From contig CANJMI010000002.1 of assembly GCA_947475525.1 (NCBI GenBank), positions 62,001-126,000 of the forward strand: a stretch of DNA of 64,000 bases, given 5' to 3'. Shown here piece by piece: positions 50,047 through 59,314 of the stretch; positions within the stretch are counted from its first letter, which is position 1; each line of letters starts with the position of its first letter. Origin of the DNA: Polyangiaceae bacterium. GTDB taxonomy: Bacteria; Myxococcota_A; Polyangia; Polyangiales; Polyangiaceae. The notes under the pieces are model-generated. The model searched no databases, had not been told where the DNA came from, and saw only the letters and a list, made by a program, of their open reading frames with translations. Both the position numbers and the translations under genes were made by a program.

Positions 50047-51321
50047 CTAGACCAGTGACGCGGCGGCGGCGGCGATCGTGCGATCGATGTCTTCTTCGGT
50101 GTGGGCGGCACTGATGAACGCGGCCTCGTACTGCGACGGCGGCCAGTAGATGCCGCGCTCGAGGAGCCCGCGATGAAACCGCACGAAACGTTCTTTGTCT
50201 TGTTTCGACGCGTCGTCCCAGTTTTGCACCGGTCCTCGCGTGAAGAACGGCGTGAGCATGGAGCCCACGCGCTGAACACACAGCTCGACGCCCGCCTTGC
50301 TTGCCGCGTCGTTGAGGCCGGCCTCCAGCCGCGCACCGAGAGCCTCGAGCTTGGTGTAGAGCGCGTCGTCGAGACGCGCGAGCGTGGCCATGCCGGCGGT
50401 GACGGCAGAAGGGTTCCCGCTGAGCGTACCCGCTTGGTAGACCGGCCCGAGTGGCGCGACCTTGCTCATGATGTCGCGGCGTCCGCCATAGACGGCGAGG
50501 GGCATGCCGCCTCCCGCAATTTTGCCGAGCGCGGTCAGGTCGGGATGCAGCCCGTAGAGGCTTTGTGCGCCGCCCCGGCTCACCCGAAAGCCGGTCATCA
50601 CCTCGTCGAAGATCGAGATTGCGCCGTACTTTTTGCAAAGGTCGATGATGGCCTGGAGAAAACCTGGCACCGGCGGGACGCAGCCCATGTTGCCGACGAC
50701 CGGCTCGACGATCACCGCGGCGATGGTGTGGCCGGATTCGGCGAAGGCGCGCTCGAGGGCCGCGATGTCGTTGTAAGGCAGCGTCAGCGTGAGGCGCGCG
50801 ATGGCAGCCGGGACGCCTGCCGAGTCGGGCTCGCCAAACGTCGCCGCGCCGCTTCCGGCCTTCACGAGCAGGTGGTCCGCGTGCCCGTGGTAACAGCCCT
50901 CGAACTTGATCAGCACGTCGCGGCCGGTGAAGCCGCGGGCAACGCGAATGGCACTCATCGTCGCTTCGGTGCCGCTCGACACGCAACGCAAGAGCTCGAT
51001 GCTCGGGACCATCGACACGATGCGCTCCGCGAACTCGACTTCGAGTGCGGTGGGCGCTCCGAAGCTGAGGCCATTCATCAGCGCGTTCTGAATCGCGAGA
51101 ACCACGTCAGGATGCGCGTGCCCGAGAATGGCGGGCCCCCAGCTACCGATGTAGTCGATGAACTCGTTGCCGTCCGCGTCGAAGAGCCGCGAGCCTTTTG
51201 CACGCGCGATGAATGGCGGATCGCCGCCGACCGCGCGAAACGCACGCACCGGGCTGTTCACACCTGCGACGATCACGCGCTGCGCACGCTCGAAGAGGGC
51301 CTTGCTCACGTCACGCTTCAT
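50047..51321 (-). CDS. hemL: Glutamate-1-semialdehyde 2,1-aminomutase
   Basis: This PLP enzyme makes 5-aminolevulinate from glutamate semialdehyde in haem and tetrapyrrole synthesis. The 424-residue protein has [72 protein letters not shown] and the Schiff-base Lys267 in [11 protein letters not shown], all canonical HemL segments. The gene is leftward and apparently monocistronic; its 5' end faces the porin gene end. Confidence 0.97.
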   Translation of the reverse strand: MKRDVSKALFERAQRVIVAGVNSPVRAFRAVGGDPPFIARAKGSRLFDADGNEFIDYIGSWGPAILGHAHPDVVLAIQNALMNGLSFGAPTALEVEFAERIVSMVPSIELLRCVSSGTEATMSAIRVARGFTGRDVLIKFEGCYHGHADHLLVKAGSGAATFGEPDSAGVPAAIARLTLTLPYNDIAALERAFAESGHTIAAVIVEPVVGNMGCVPPVPGFLQAIIDLCKKYGAISIFDEVMTGFRVSRGGAQSLYGLHPDLTALGKIAGGGMPLAVYGGRRDIMSKVAPLGPVYQAGTLSGNPSAVTAGMATLARLDDALYTKLEALGARLEAGLNDAASKAGVELCVQRVGSMLTPFFTRGPVQNWDDASKQDKERFVRFHRGLLERGIYWPPSQYEAAFISAAHTEEDIDRTIAAAAASLV

Positions 51322-51373
51322 GCAGGTCGTTCTACCACGTTCGGCCCGCTCGGCGAGGAGGGTCCGGCGCGGC

Positions 51374-52993
51374 TCAAAAACCGGCGGCGAGGCGCAAGGT
51401 CACCTCGTGCAAGACCGATGTGCCGTTCGCTTTACCGCTTTCGTCCGGGACGTCGCCGGGCAAGCTCACGAGGTTCTTTGCCGTTCCGCTGTCAGGCGCG
51501 ACGTAGGCCGAATAAAACGCGCCGCCTCGGAAATTGCTGCCGAACCAGTACTGCGCGCCGCCGCCGAGCTGAAAAACTTTCACGTTGGAGCGCGGAGTCT
51601 TCGCGTCGGGGGTCGAGCCTTCTCGCCCTGCGCCGTCGTAGTTCGCGTCGATGCCCGAGGCGAGCGCGAGGAGCTCGAGGCCGCGTGGGATCCGAGTGGG
51701 TTGGCCGAGTGCGCGTTGGCGCGGCTTGACTACGCCGACCGCTCCGTTCGCGTGGGCGTCGCCGCAACACCAGAGCGACAGCTGTGCATACCAGCCGAGG
51801 CCCTGCGTGCGGCCGAAGCGCTCGGTGTTCGTCGAGACGTAACCTGCCACCGCCTCGCGCGTGTCGTTCTCGACGTAATAAAGCTCGCTTTGGAGTTCGA
51901 GCGCCCGTCCCCCAGGCAACTGGAACGGCAACCGCACCTCGCCGCCGATCGCGCGTTGCAGTCCCGAAGGCAACACGTGCGTAACGCGACCGAGGCTGTC
52001 GACGTAGCCCGGCTGCCACAGTACCCAGCCTTGCCCCGATGCGACCGTAGGGTAGTCGTACCCGACGCGTTTGGGGTCGCGCGAGCCGATGCGGGCCGAT
52101 ACGCCGAATTGCGCCTTTGACAGGATGAAGTCGGCCCCGAGTCCGGCGAACGGGCGCGAGTGAATGCGCCCCGCAAATTCGGGGAGTGCGTCCGCGAAGG
52201 GGTGCTCGTAGCCGTCGCCGCTGAACACGCCGAGCTCGTAGTGAAGGTACTCCTTCGGGGCGGCCTCGCCCCACACGGTGAGCCCGACATCGCGGTGCCA
52301 CGGCGCGGCGAAGGCCCGGATCCCGAGCGGCCTCTCCGGTAGCTCGCCGACGGAGTCGGGCGTGCGGTTCGACATAGAAAATGGCAGCAATTGCTGGCCC
52401 GCCGTGAAATTCAGCCAGCGTCGAAACAGGTAGCTTACGTGCGCGTCAGCGGGCCGCACTCGGCCGTCGTTCGCCGAGGGCATCGCGCGTCGGCTCGTGT
52501 CCGCGCCCGTGAATACCGTCGTGCCGATGCGGCTGCCGCCGAGCTCGACCCCGACCGTGAACGCGAGCCTCGAGCCGATGTCGCCGCTGACTTCGAAGCC
52601 GACTCGCCGCACAAGTACGCTTGCGCCGAGGCTGTCGCCGTTGGTCGCGAGCGTCGGTGCTCCGGGAAACAGGTGCCCGTCGAGCGTGACGCGAGCCGAA
52701 GGGTAGATACGGACGACGTCGCGCACGTCGCGAAGGAACGCGCCGCCGTTGTCGACTCCCGCAAGGGCCGGGGCCGAGGGCTCGTCGCGCAGCGAGGCGA
52801 AGACGGCCGGCGGTGGGGTCACGGCCGGGACGGCGATTACCGGCGGGGCGGCGATTACCGGCGGGGCATCGATTACCGGCGGGGCGGCGATGACCGGCGG
52901 GACGGCGATTACCGGCGGGGCATCGTCCGCGGCCGCCGTGCTTCCGAGGAGCAGGAGCCCGACTGCGGTGAGGCCCGATGCATAGCTCTTCAT
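51374..52993 (-). CDS. Outer-membrane porin (phosphate-selective porin O/P-like)
   Basis: The 539-residue product starts with a signal peptide ([21 protein letters not shown]). A repeat region follows ([30 protein letters not shown]), and then a long barrel domain ([16 protein letters not shown] onward) rich in alternating beta strands ending with the aromatic VTLRLAAGF, a typical outer-membrane C-terminus. Strand patterns such as [21 protein letters not shown] and [20 protein letters not shown] resemble OprO/P-type porins. A start further upstream would add unsupported sequence. The gene is divergent from phoH with about 130 bases between. Confidence 0.86.
   Translation of the reverse strand: MKSYASGLTAVGLLLLGSTAAADDAPPVIAVPPVIAAPPVIDAPPVIAAPPVIAVPAVTPPPAVFASLRDEPSAPALAGVDNGGAFLRDVRDVVRIYPSARVTLDGHLFPGAPTLATNGDSLGASVLVRRVGFEVSGDIGSRLAFTVGVELGGSRIGTTVFTGADTSRRAMPSANDGRVRPADAHVSYLFRRWLNFTAGQQLLPFSMSNRTPDSVGELPERPLGIRAFAAPWHRDVGLTVWGEAAPKEYLHYELGVFSGDGYEHPFADALPEFAGRIHSRPFAGLGADFILSKAQFGVSARIGSRDPKRVGYDYPTVASGQGWVLWQPGYVDSLGRVTHVLPSGLQRAIGGEVRLPFQLPGGRALELQSELYYVENDTREAVAGYVSTNTERFGRTQGLGWYAQLSLWCCGDAHANGAVGVVKPRQRALGQPTRIPRGLELLALASGIDANYDGAGREGSTPDAKTPRSNVKVFQLGGGAQYWFGSNFRGGAFYSAYVAPDSGTAKNLVSLPGDVPDESGKANGTSVLHEVTLRLAAGF
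52826..52927 (-). repeat. Five tandem 18-bp units coding PPVIxx
   Basis: The unit with GATTACCGGCGGGG recurs every 18 bases and codes for the hexapeptide Pro-Pro-Val-Ile-x-x just after the porin signal peptide. It is a low-complexity periplasmic leader; copy number may vary by slippage. Confidence 0.75.
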
Positions 52994-53123
52994 GACGATC
53001 GGTCTCCGGGGAAGTATCATAGGTTCCACCACCACACCGGGGGGGAGCCGGCGCGAACGCTCGCACCCAGCCTCCCTCCGGTCAAGAAAGGAAGCGGCCA
53101 TCCACGCACCTGCCGATACCCCG

Positions 53124-54209
53124 ATGTCTGACCCGGTCCTCAACGCCACTGCTGAAGTCGAATGGAGCGACGCCAAAGCGCTCTTCTCGTTCGTCGGCCC
53201 CGGCAACGTGAATTTGCGCGCCCTTCAAAAGCACTTGGGCATCGACCTCGGTTCGCGAGGCAACGTCCTTCGCATTGGCGGAGAGCCCACGCGCGTCGCG
53301 TTGGCGGAGCGCTTTTTCATACAGATGGGCCAGCTCGCCGCTGAAGGCGTCAAGCTCGAAGGGCAAGATCACATCCGCGCCCTCCATGCGTTGAGCCACG
53401 ACGACGCGTTGCATCTCCGGGATATCTATTCGGAGGTCGTGCTCTTGACCGCGCGCGGCCGGCCGATCAAGGCGCGCGGACTTGCCCAGAAAAGCTACGT
53501 GCACGCGATGCGCACCCACGATCTCACGTTCGGGATCGGGCCTGCCGGTACGGGCAAGACTTACCTCGCCATGGCGCTCGCCGTGACGGCGCTGCTGTCG
53601 AAGACCGTGCGTCGCATCATCCTCACGCGCCCCGCCGTCGAGGCCGGTGAGCGACTCGGCTTCCTCCCCGGTGATCTCGAGGAGAAGGTGAATCCCTACT
53701 TACGCCCCCTCTACGATGCGCTCGACGACATGGTGGACGCCGACAAGACCGACGGATTTTTGAAGCGCGGCCAAATCGAGGTTGCCCCGCTCGCGTTCAT
53801 GCGCGGCCGTACCTTGAACGATTGTTTCGTCATTCTCGACGAGGCGCAAAACTCCACGAGCGAGCAGATGCGAATGTTTCTGACGCGACTCGGTTACAAC
53901 GCGCACTGCGTGGTCACCGGCGACGTCACGCAGGTCGACCTTCCATCGGGGCAGAAAAGCGGATTAGCCGAGGCGCGCTCGCTCTTGCACGGCATCGAAG
54001 GCATCGCGTTCTGCGAGTTCACCAAAGTCGATGTCGTGCGGCATCCGCTCGTGCAGCGGATCGTTCAAGCGTATGAGGAGCGCGACGAAACGATCGAGCT
54101 CGAGCGCGAGCGACGCAAGGTCGAAGCGGACGCACGTCGACGCGCAAGTGAGGGGCTGCGTGATTCGACTCGCGGTGTCGTTGGGCGCCCGTCAGGGGCC
54201 GACCAATGA
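53124..54209 (+). CDS. phoH: PhoH/YbeZ family ATPase
   Basis: The 361-residue protein has Walker A GPAGTGKT (139-146), Walker B CFVILDEAQN, and the PhoH signatures LTRPAVEAGERLGFLPGDL, EVAPLAFMRGRTLND, TRLGYNAHCVVTGDVTQVDLP. The N-terminal part has a KH-like motif (NVNLRALQKHLGIDLGSRGNVLRI). PhoH-type proteins are implicated in RNA metabolism and late rRNA maturation with YbeY. The next gene, normally encoding a membrane HD protein (PgpH), is here a soluble GAF/HD-GYP protein overlapped by four bases. Confidence 0.94.
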   Translation: MSDPVLNATAEVEWSDAKALFSFVGPGNVNLRALQKHLGIDLGSRGNVLRIGGEPTRVALAERFFIQMGQLAAEGVKLEGQDHIRALHALSHDDALHLRDIYSEVVLLTARGRPIKARGLAQKSYVHAMRTHDLTFGIGPAGTGKTYLAMALAVTALLSKTVRRIILTRPAVEAGERLGFLPGDLEEKVNPYLRPLYDALDDMVDADKTDGFLKRGQIEVAPLAFMRGRTLNDCFVILDEAQNSTSEQMRMFLTRLGYNAHCVVTGDVTQVDLPSGQKSGLAEARSLLHGIEGIAFCEFTKVDVVRHPLVQRIVQAYEERDETIELERERRKVEADARRRASEGLRDSTRGVVGRPSGADQ

Positions 54210-56185
54210 CGCCGGGAGAAGCGATCGGGGAGGGCGCGCCACCGCCGTGGAATGACCCCTTCCGCGGGAGGCTCGAGACGATGCGGGCCGACGTGCGCCT
54301 CGCCGGTCGCTTCATCACCCGACCCCATCCGCTTATCCTTGCGGTGCGTGACGAAGGTGGAAACCAGGTTCATCTCTTCCCGGCGGCGGGTTGGGATGGC
54401 TCTCGCGGCGCGCTCGCGCCATTTGCGAGCGACTACGCCGCGGGGCGGGTGGCGCTCATCGTTCTCGGCGAGCTGCCGCGGCGGGGTATCGATGAAGCGC
54501 TCTCGCAGGGGCTCGTCGCGACGCTCCCGCTCGAGGCCTCGGCCGACCAAGTGTTCGTGGCACTCGCCGGCGCGTTCGAGTTGCTCGCTTCCCGGCAACG
54601 GTCCGAGCACCGCGGAGAATCGCTCGACCGTTACCGCGCGGAAATTGGCAAAATCGTCGAGATAGCTCAGGCCCTGACGACCGAGAGAAAGATCGAGCGC
54701 CTTCTTGCGCTGATCCTCGAGAAGTGTCGCTACGTGACGGGCGCTGACGCCGGAAGCATTTACGTGGTTGAGGGCGATTCGCCGGAAATCACTGAGCGAA
54801 TGCTGCGTTTTTCCCATACGCAAAACGACTCGGTAAGCTTCGACTCTCGTGAGTTCCGCATCCCGGTGAGCGAGCGCTCGATGTCCGGCTACGTTGCCCT
54901 CAAGCGCACGTTGCTCAACATCGCCGACGTGTACGACTTGCCTGCCGACGCGCCCTACGGCTTCGACGCCACCTTCGATCGCGCGATTGGTTATCGGACC
55001 CAATCGATGCTCTGCGCGCCGCTCTTGTCGCGCGCCGGCGAGGTCCTCGGCGTCTTGCAGCTGATCAACCGTAAGCTCGTCTCCTCGACCAAACTCGCCG
55101 AGTTTGGGGCCGAGTCAACGCAGGTGATCGCGTTCGACTCGCGCACCGAGGACCTTCTCACGACGCTCGCGTCGTTCGCCGGTGTCGCTCTCGAAAACGC
55201 CGTTCTAGCGGGCGAGAACGAGCGCATGCTCGAAGGCTTCGTGCGGGCGAGTGTCGCGGCGATCGAACAACGCGATCCGACAACGAGTGGCCACTCGATT
55301 CGCGTCGCCACCATGTCGGTCGGTCTTGCGAGGGCGCTCGAGCGTTGTGACTCGAGCGAGTTTCGCAGCATTGTTTGGTCCTCCGACGACATCCTCGAAC
55401 TCGAATACGCGTCGCTCCTGCACGACTTCGGAAAAATCGGCGTGCGTGAGGATGTGCTTCTCAAGGCGAAGAAGCTCTACCCCCAACAGCTCGAGCTGAT
55501 TCGTTCACGGTTCTCCCTCGCCGAGCGCACGCTCGATGTCGACCGATTGAGCCGCAAGCTCGAGCTCATCCAGGCCAACGCCCCGCCCGAGGCCTTCTCG
55601 CTCCTCGAGGAGCAGTACGCGTTCCGCAAGAGCGCGCTTGTCAACTCGCTCGAAGCGGTCTGTCGATGCAACGAACCGATGCTGCTGCACGGTGGAGATT
55701 TCGCCGCTGTCGAGGAGGTCGCGCGGGGCCGCTACCGAGACTACCGCGGCGAGGAGCAACCCCTCTTGACGGCCGACGAGCTCGCCTCCCTCTCGGTCAC
55801 GCGCGGGTCACTCACGGCTGACGAGCTAAGTGAAGTCCGGAGCCATGTCCTCCACACTCATGGGTTTCTCGCGACGATTCCTTGGGGGAGGAAGCTCCGA
55901 AACGTCCCGAGCATCGCCGTCGCCCACCACGAGCGTCTCAACGGCACAGGCTATCCGCACGGTTTGCACGGGGTCGCAATTCCGCTCCAGGCGAAGATCA
56001 TGTCCGTCAGCGACATCTTTGACGCGCTTACCGCGTCCGACCGTCCTTACAAGCGGGCGGTGCCGCTCGACCGGGCGCTCGACATCCTCGCGATGGAGGT
56101 CCGCGACGGGCACATCGATGGCGAACTCGTGCGAATATTCAAGGAAGCGAGAGTGTGGCTAACGCTCGAACACCCGGTTTTTTGA
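54206..56185 (+). CDS. GAF/HD-GYP protein with insertion in the HD-GYP domain
   Basis: The 659-residue product has an N-terminal domain (1-130) of unknown type, a GAF domain (about 150-330: LILEKCRYVTGADAGSIYVVE, TQSMLCAPLLSRAGEVLGVLQLINRK), and an HD-GYP phosphodiesterase domain. HDFGKIGV lies near residue 406 and HHERLNGTGYP near 574, about 168 apart instead of the usual 60 or so. An insertion of about 100 residues follows a first helix KLYPQQLELIRSRF, and a second RGSLTADELSEVRSHV helix restores the canonical pattern. The key GYP Asp is replaced by Asn. Translation is coupled to phoH. Confidence 0.9.
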   Translation: MTPGEAIGEGAPPPWNDPFRGRLETMRADVRLAGRFITRPHPLILAVRDEGGNQVHLFPAAGWDGSRGALAPFASDYAAGRVALIVLGELPRRGIDEALSQGLVATLPLEASADQVFVALAGAFELLASRQRSEHRGESLDRYRAEIGKIVEIAQALTTERKIERLLALILEKCRYVTGADAGSIYVVEGDSPEITERMLRFSHTQNDSVSFDSREFRIPVSERSMSGYVALKRTLLNIADVYDLPADAPYGFDATFDRAIGYRTQSMLCAPLLSRAGEVLGVLQLINRKLVSSTKLAEFGAESTQVIAFDSRTEDLLTTLASFAGVALENAVLAGENERMLEGFVRASVAAIEQRDPTTSGHSIRVATMSVGLARALERCDSSEFRSIVWSSDDILELEYASLLHDFGKIGVREDVLLKAKKLYPQQLELIRSRFSLAERTLDVDRLSRKLELIQANAPPEAFSLLEEQYAFRKSALVNSLEAVCRCNEPMLLHGGDFAAVEEVARGRYRDYRGEEQPLLTADELASLSVTRGSLTADELSEVRSHVLHTHGFLATIPWGRKLRNVPSIAVAHHERLNGTGYPHGLHGVAIPLQAKIMSVSDIFDALTASDRPYKRAVPLDRALDILAMEVRDGHIDGELVRIFKEARVWLTLEHPVF

Positions 56186-56308
56186 GGCTCGCCGAAGGCC
56201 CCGCTGTGCTCTCGTTTGGCAAAGCGGTCTCCCATCGAAGCCACCGAATGACGCAGTGCGCCTGCGAAACTTGGCCCCCGGTTGCTGCGTTTGTTACCCC
56301 CGCCTGAG

Positions 56309-57688
56309 ATGCGCCAAGGGTTCGCCCTCTTCGCAGCGGCTGCGCTCGTGGCAGCAACGCTTCCGTTCGTGCGCAAACACGACGAAAACCTCACATCTTT
56401 GCTGAGTCGAGCGAAGCTCGTCGTTTCGAGCCCGAAGAAAGGCCTGGATGGCAAGGGCGTCCCGGTCGATCCGCCTGCGCTCACCGACGTCGATCTCACC
56501 AGCATCGACACCCGGCGTGATGTTGCCACTGCCCCGGCTCACGGAAAACGGAACGCAGAGTTGACGGTGGATCCGATTCTTCAAGAAGCGGCCGAGACGC
56601 TCTTGCGGCGCGGAGAAATGCACTCGGGTGCAATTGTGATGACGGATGTGGCGAGCGGTCGCGTGCTCGCGTGGTCGAGCGTAAGCCCAGGGCATCGACG
56701 CGACGTCGTCGTCGAGTCGACTGCGCCTTCGGCGAGTGTCTTCAAGATCGTCACGGGGGCCGCGCTGGTCGAGCAAGGCGTCCCGCTGAACGAGAAGTAT
56801 TGCTACGGCGGCGGCGAGCACAGCCTGACGCTTCGCGATCTCGAGCCGAGCGACGAACGTGACAAGTGGTGCGCGACCGTGGGGATGGCCCTCGGGCGCA
56901 GCATCAACGCCGTGTTCGCGAGGCTTGCGCTGCGGCACCTCGAGCGCGGCAAGCTGCGGGCGGCAGCCGTGCGGATGGGTTATGCCCAGGACATTCCCTT
57001 CGACGTTGCGGTCGCGCCGAGCACCATCGACGTCCCTGAAGACGAGCTCGAGTACGCGCGCATGGCGGCCGGATTCTGGCACACCACGCTCTCGCCATTT
57101 CAGGCGGTCAACCTTGCCCTCACCATCGCGAACGGTGGGCAGATGATTCGTCAACGGATCGTCGAGCGGGTGATCGACGAGGACAACCAGACGATTTACG
57201 AACGCCCGAAGGAACGCCAAGTGCTCAAGCGTGCCCTCGACGAGCGGACGGCCTGGGCCGTGGCGCGGATGATGGAGCAGACCGTCCGCAATGGCACAAG
57301 CTTCCAGTCGTTTCACGATCGGTCGGGTCGCCCCTATTTGCCGGACATCCGCATCGCCGGTAAAACGGGTACGCTGACCGAGAAGAAGACCGACACCCTC
57401 TACACCTGGTGGGTCGGCTTCGCGCCGGCGCGTCAGCCCGAGGTCGCGATCTCGGTGCTCGTCGTCAACCGTGGCGCGTGGCGCGTGAAGGCGACCAACG
57501 TCGCGGCCGACGCCTTGCGTGTTTATTTCGCGGACAAGGGCTACCCGGCGGTACGGCCGCCGCCCGGGATCCGCATGAGACCGAAACCAACCGACGTGCC
57601 GGCTGGCAGTGGCGGCGGGGGCGACGCGGCAAGCGCCGATGCTCCTCGGGCGAAGCCCACGCCCGAGGACGACGGGGACGGCGACTGA
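56309..57688 (+). CDS. Penicillin-binding-protein-type transpeptidase (no glycosyltransferase)
   Basis: The 459-residue product has a single N-terminal anchor (MRQGFALFAAAALVAATLPF) and a D,D-transpeptidase domain with the active-site triad: Ser143-Val-Phe-Lys146 in SASVFKIV, Ser198-Ile-Asn200 in RSINAV, and Lys352-Thr-Gly in AGKTGT. No PBP-dimer or glycosyltransferase domain is seen, so it is a lone transpeptidase module. It could cross-link peptidoglycan with other partners, or be a beta-lactam sensor. The C-terminus is a Gly/Pro/Asp-rich tail. ATG at 56309 was chosen over an upstream TTG. Confidence 0.9.
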   Translation: MRQGFALFAAAALVAATLPFVRKHDENLTSLLSRAKLVVSSPKKGLDGKGVPVDPPALTDVDLTSIDTRRDVATAPAHGKRNAELTVDPILQEAAETLLRRGEMHSGAIVMTDVASGRVLAWSSVSPGHRRDVVVESTAPSASVFKIVTGAALVEQGVPLNEKYCYGGGEHSLTLRDLEPSDERDKWCATVGMALGRSINAVFARLALRHLERGKLRAAAVRMGYAQDIPFDVAVAPSTIDVPEDELEYARMAAGFWHTTLSPFQAVNLALTIANGGQMIRQRIVERVIDEDNQTIYERPKERQVLKRALDERTAWAVARMMEQTVRNGTSFQSFHDRSGRPYLPDIRIAGKTGTLTEKKTDTLYTWWVGFAPARQPEVAISVLVVNRGAWRVKATNVAADALRVYFADKGYPAVRPPPGIRMRPKPTDVPAGSGGGGDAASADAPRAKPTPEDDGDGD

Positions 57689-57735
57689 GCGTCTCCATTG
57701 GCATGCGCCGGAGAGCGGTGCTTCTGCCGGCCAAG

Positions 57736-58377
57736 TCAGCTTTCGCCGGCACGTACCTCGCGCGGGCGAAAGCAGGTTCGACAGCGCGCTTCGTAACAAT
57801 CCGAGCCGCCGACGAGTACCGTCGACCCCTCGTGAATGATGCGCTGTGAACGGCTCGCCGCTCCGCCGCACACGGTGCATACCGCTCGAACTTTGGTCAC
57901 TTCCTCGGCGATCGCCATCAAGTCCGGCATCGGCGGGAAGGGTCGTCCGAGGTAGTCTTGGTCGAGGCCCGCGAGGATCACACGCCGACCCTGGTTTGCG
58001 AGCTCATTGCAAACCTCGACGATGCCGCGGTCGAAGAACTGCGCCTCGTCAATGGCCACGACTTGCGTGCCGTCTTCGACTCGCCGCATCAGGCTCTCGC
58101 TGTTCGCGACGGGCACGGCTTCGATCGCGATCGCGCCGTGACTCACGATCTGCGTAGGGTCGTAGCGGTCGTCGATGCGGGGCTTGAACGCTTGCACCTT
58201 TTGGCGACCGTAGAGTGCGCGCTTGACGCGACGGATGAGTTCTTCGGTTTTACCGCTGAACATCGAGCCGCAGACGACTTCGATGCGACCGCCGGGGCCG
58301 TGAGCCTGGGAGGGGAGGGATTGGGTCGAGCGCGGGGCGTCGAGCTCGCCGTCGAGTGCTGGGTCACGAGGGTTCAT
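57736..58377 (-). CDS. tdk: Thymidine kinase (type II)
   Basis: The 213-residue product has Walker A GSMFSGKTEELIR, the FKPRIDDRYD motif, Walker B AIDEAQFFD, and two Cys pairs of the zinc-binding lasso (CTVCGG and CYEARC-RTC). Thymidine kinase salvages thymidine to dTMP. An N-terminal extension of about 30 residues precedes the kinase core, possibly disordered. The gene is leftward with no close partner on the same strand; the small protein at 58505 diverges from it. Confidence 0.95.
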   Translation of the reverse strand: MNPRDPALDGELDAPRSTQSLPSQAHGPGGRIEVVCGSMFSGKTEELIRRVKRALYGRQKVQAFKPRIDDRYDPTQIVSHGAIAIEAVPVANSESLMRRVEDGTQVVAIDEAQFFDRGIVEVCNELANQGRRVILAGLDQDYLGRPFPPMPDLMAIAEEVTKVRAVCTVCGGAASRSQRIIHEGSTVLVGGSDCYEARCRTCFRPREVRAGES

Positions 58378-58504
58378 CAGCGGTGCCTCAGACGCGGCCC
58401 ATACGCCGTAGGTTGGGTGGCGACAAGCCCCCGATCGGCATCGTGTCCGTTGGCGATCGCGATCCTCCGCTGCCCGCCTAAGGCGATCGTGCTAGCGTTA
58501 GCCC

Positions 58505-58768
58505 GTGCAGGTTGTACTGAGGAAGCTCGGTCGAGGCGGCCGCTCCGTAACCGGGCGTCTGGTCAGAGCTCCGCGGAAGGGCTCCGTCATCGTGATCGAA
58601 TTTTCCGACGGCCTCCACGAGTACGTGACCACGCCGGTGCGGCGCGTGTTGAAGCTCGCCCCGGGTGAAGTATTTTACATCGAGACGATGAACTCGCGGT
58701 ACCGCCTCGAGGTCGAGCCCCGCGAAGTTGCGCTGGACGACGCGGCCACCCGGTCTTCCAGCACCTGA
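58505..58768 (+). CDS. Small conserved-looking basic protein of unknown function
   Basis: The 87-residue product starts at GTG with MQVVLRKLGRGGRSVTGRLV and contains an SH3-like strand pattern (KGSVIVIEFSDGLHEYVTTPV, YIETMNSRYRLEVEP). The short length, basic start and beta pattern suggest a nucleic-acid- or protein-binding small domain; I do not recognise it. It diverges from tdk across 127 bases, so a divergent promoter is likely. Confidence 0.65.
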   Translation: MQVVLRKLGRGGRSVTGRLVRAPRKGSVIVIEFSDGLHEYVTTPVRRVLKLAPGEVFYIETMNSRYRLEVEPREVALDDAATRSSST

Positions 58769-58777
58769 GCCCGTAGC

Positions 58778-59254
58778 TCAGGGCAGGTCGACGCTACCCA
58801 CGAGCTCGGAGCGTTTCGCCGCGGGGGCGTCTTTCTCCTTGGATTTCGTTGGAAAAAGACCCTTCGAGCCGCTAACGATCGTCTCTTCGGCGAGTCGCCA
58901 ATCCGAGATCGATTGGACCCAACGCTGGGCGACCGACGTCGATTGAATCGTCGGATCGTCGATGCGATGCCAGTTCACCATGAGGTCGACCTGCGCGGTC
59001 TCGGTCGAGCTCATATCGACCCCCTCCACTTCGATGTCGACGATGCGAATGTCTCGTCCCCAGCGGCGGTGCCGTTTGCCGAAGTCGGCCCGGGCTTCCG
59101 TCGCCACGCTGTCCGATGCCACGTCCATGCGGCCGAACCGCGTGGCCGAGTTCAGCTCAAAGGCAGCCTGGTTCAGCCGTTCGGCGGACGTAGGCGGTAG
59201 CGCGATACAACCTTGTGCGGCTATGGCGAGCGCAACGGCGAGGACCCTTCGCAT
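58778..59254 (-). CDS. Small lipoprotein of unknown function
   Basis: The 158-residue product has lipobox AAQGCIA and a small alpha/beta domain (RLNQAAFELNSATRFGR, DIRIVDIEVEGVDMSSTETAQVDLMVNWHR). There are no extra Cys residues. It lies 60 bases downstream of the peptidase-propeller-barrel gene on the same strand and is convergent with the small basic protein gene. A partner of the barrel protein at the outer membrane is conceivable, by context only. Confidence 0.82.
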   Translation of the reverse strand: MRRVLAVALAIAAQGCIALPPTSAERLNQAAFELNSATRFGRMDVASDSVATEARADFGKRHRRWGRDIRIVDIEVEGVDMSSTETAQVDLMVNWHRIDDPTIQSTSVAQRWVQSISDWRLAEETIVSGSKGLFPTKSKEKDAPAAKRSELVGSVDLP

Positions 59255-59314
59255 CCGGCGGGCGTACCGAAGTCACTTCCGAAGGGCCAACAATTCAGCG
59301 AAGCGGCGTGCGCG

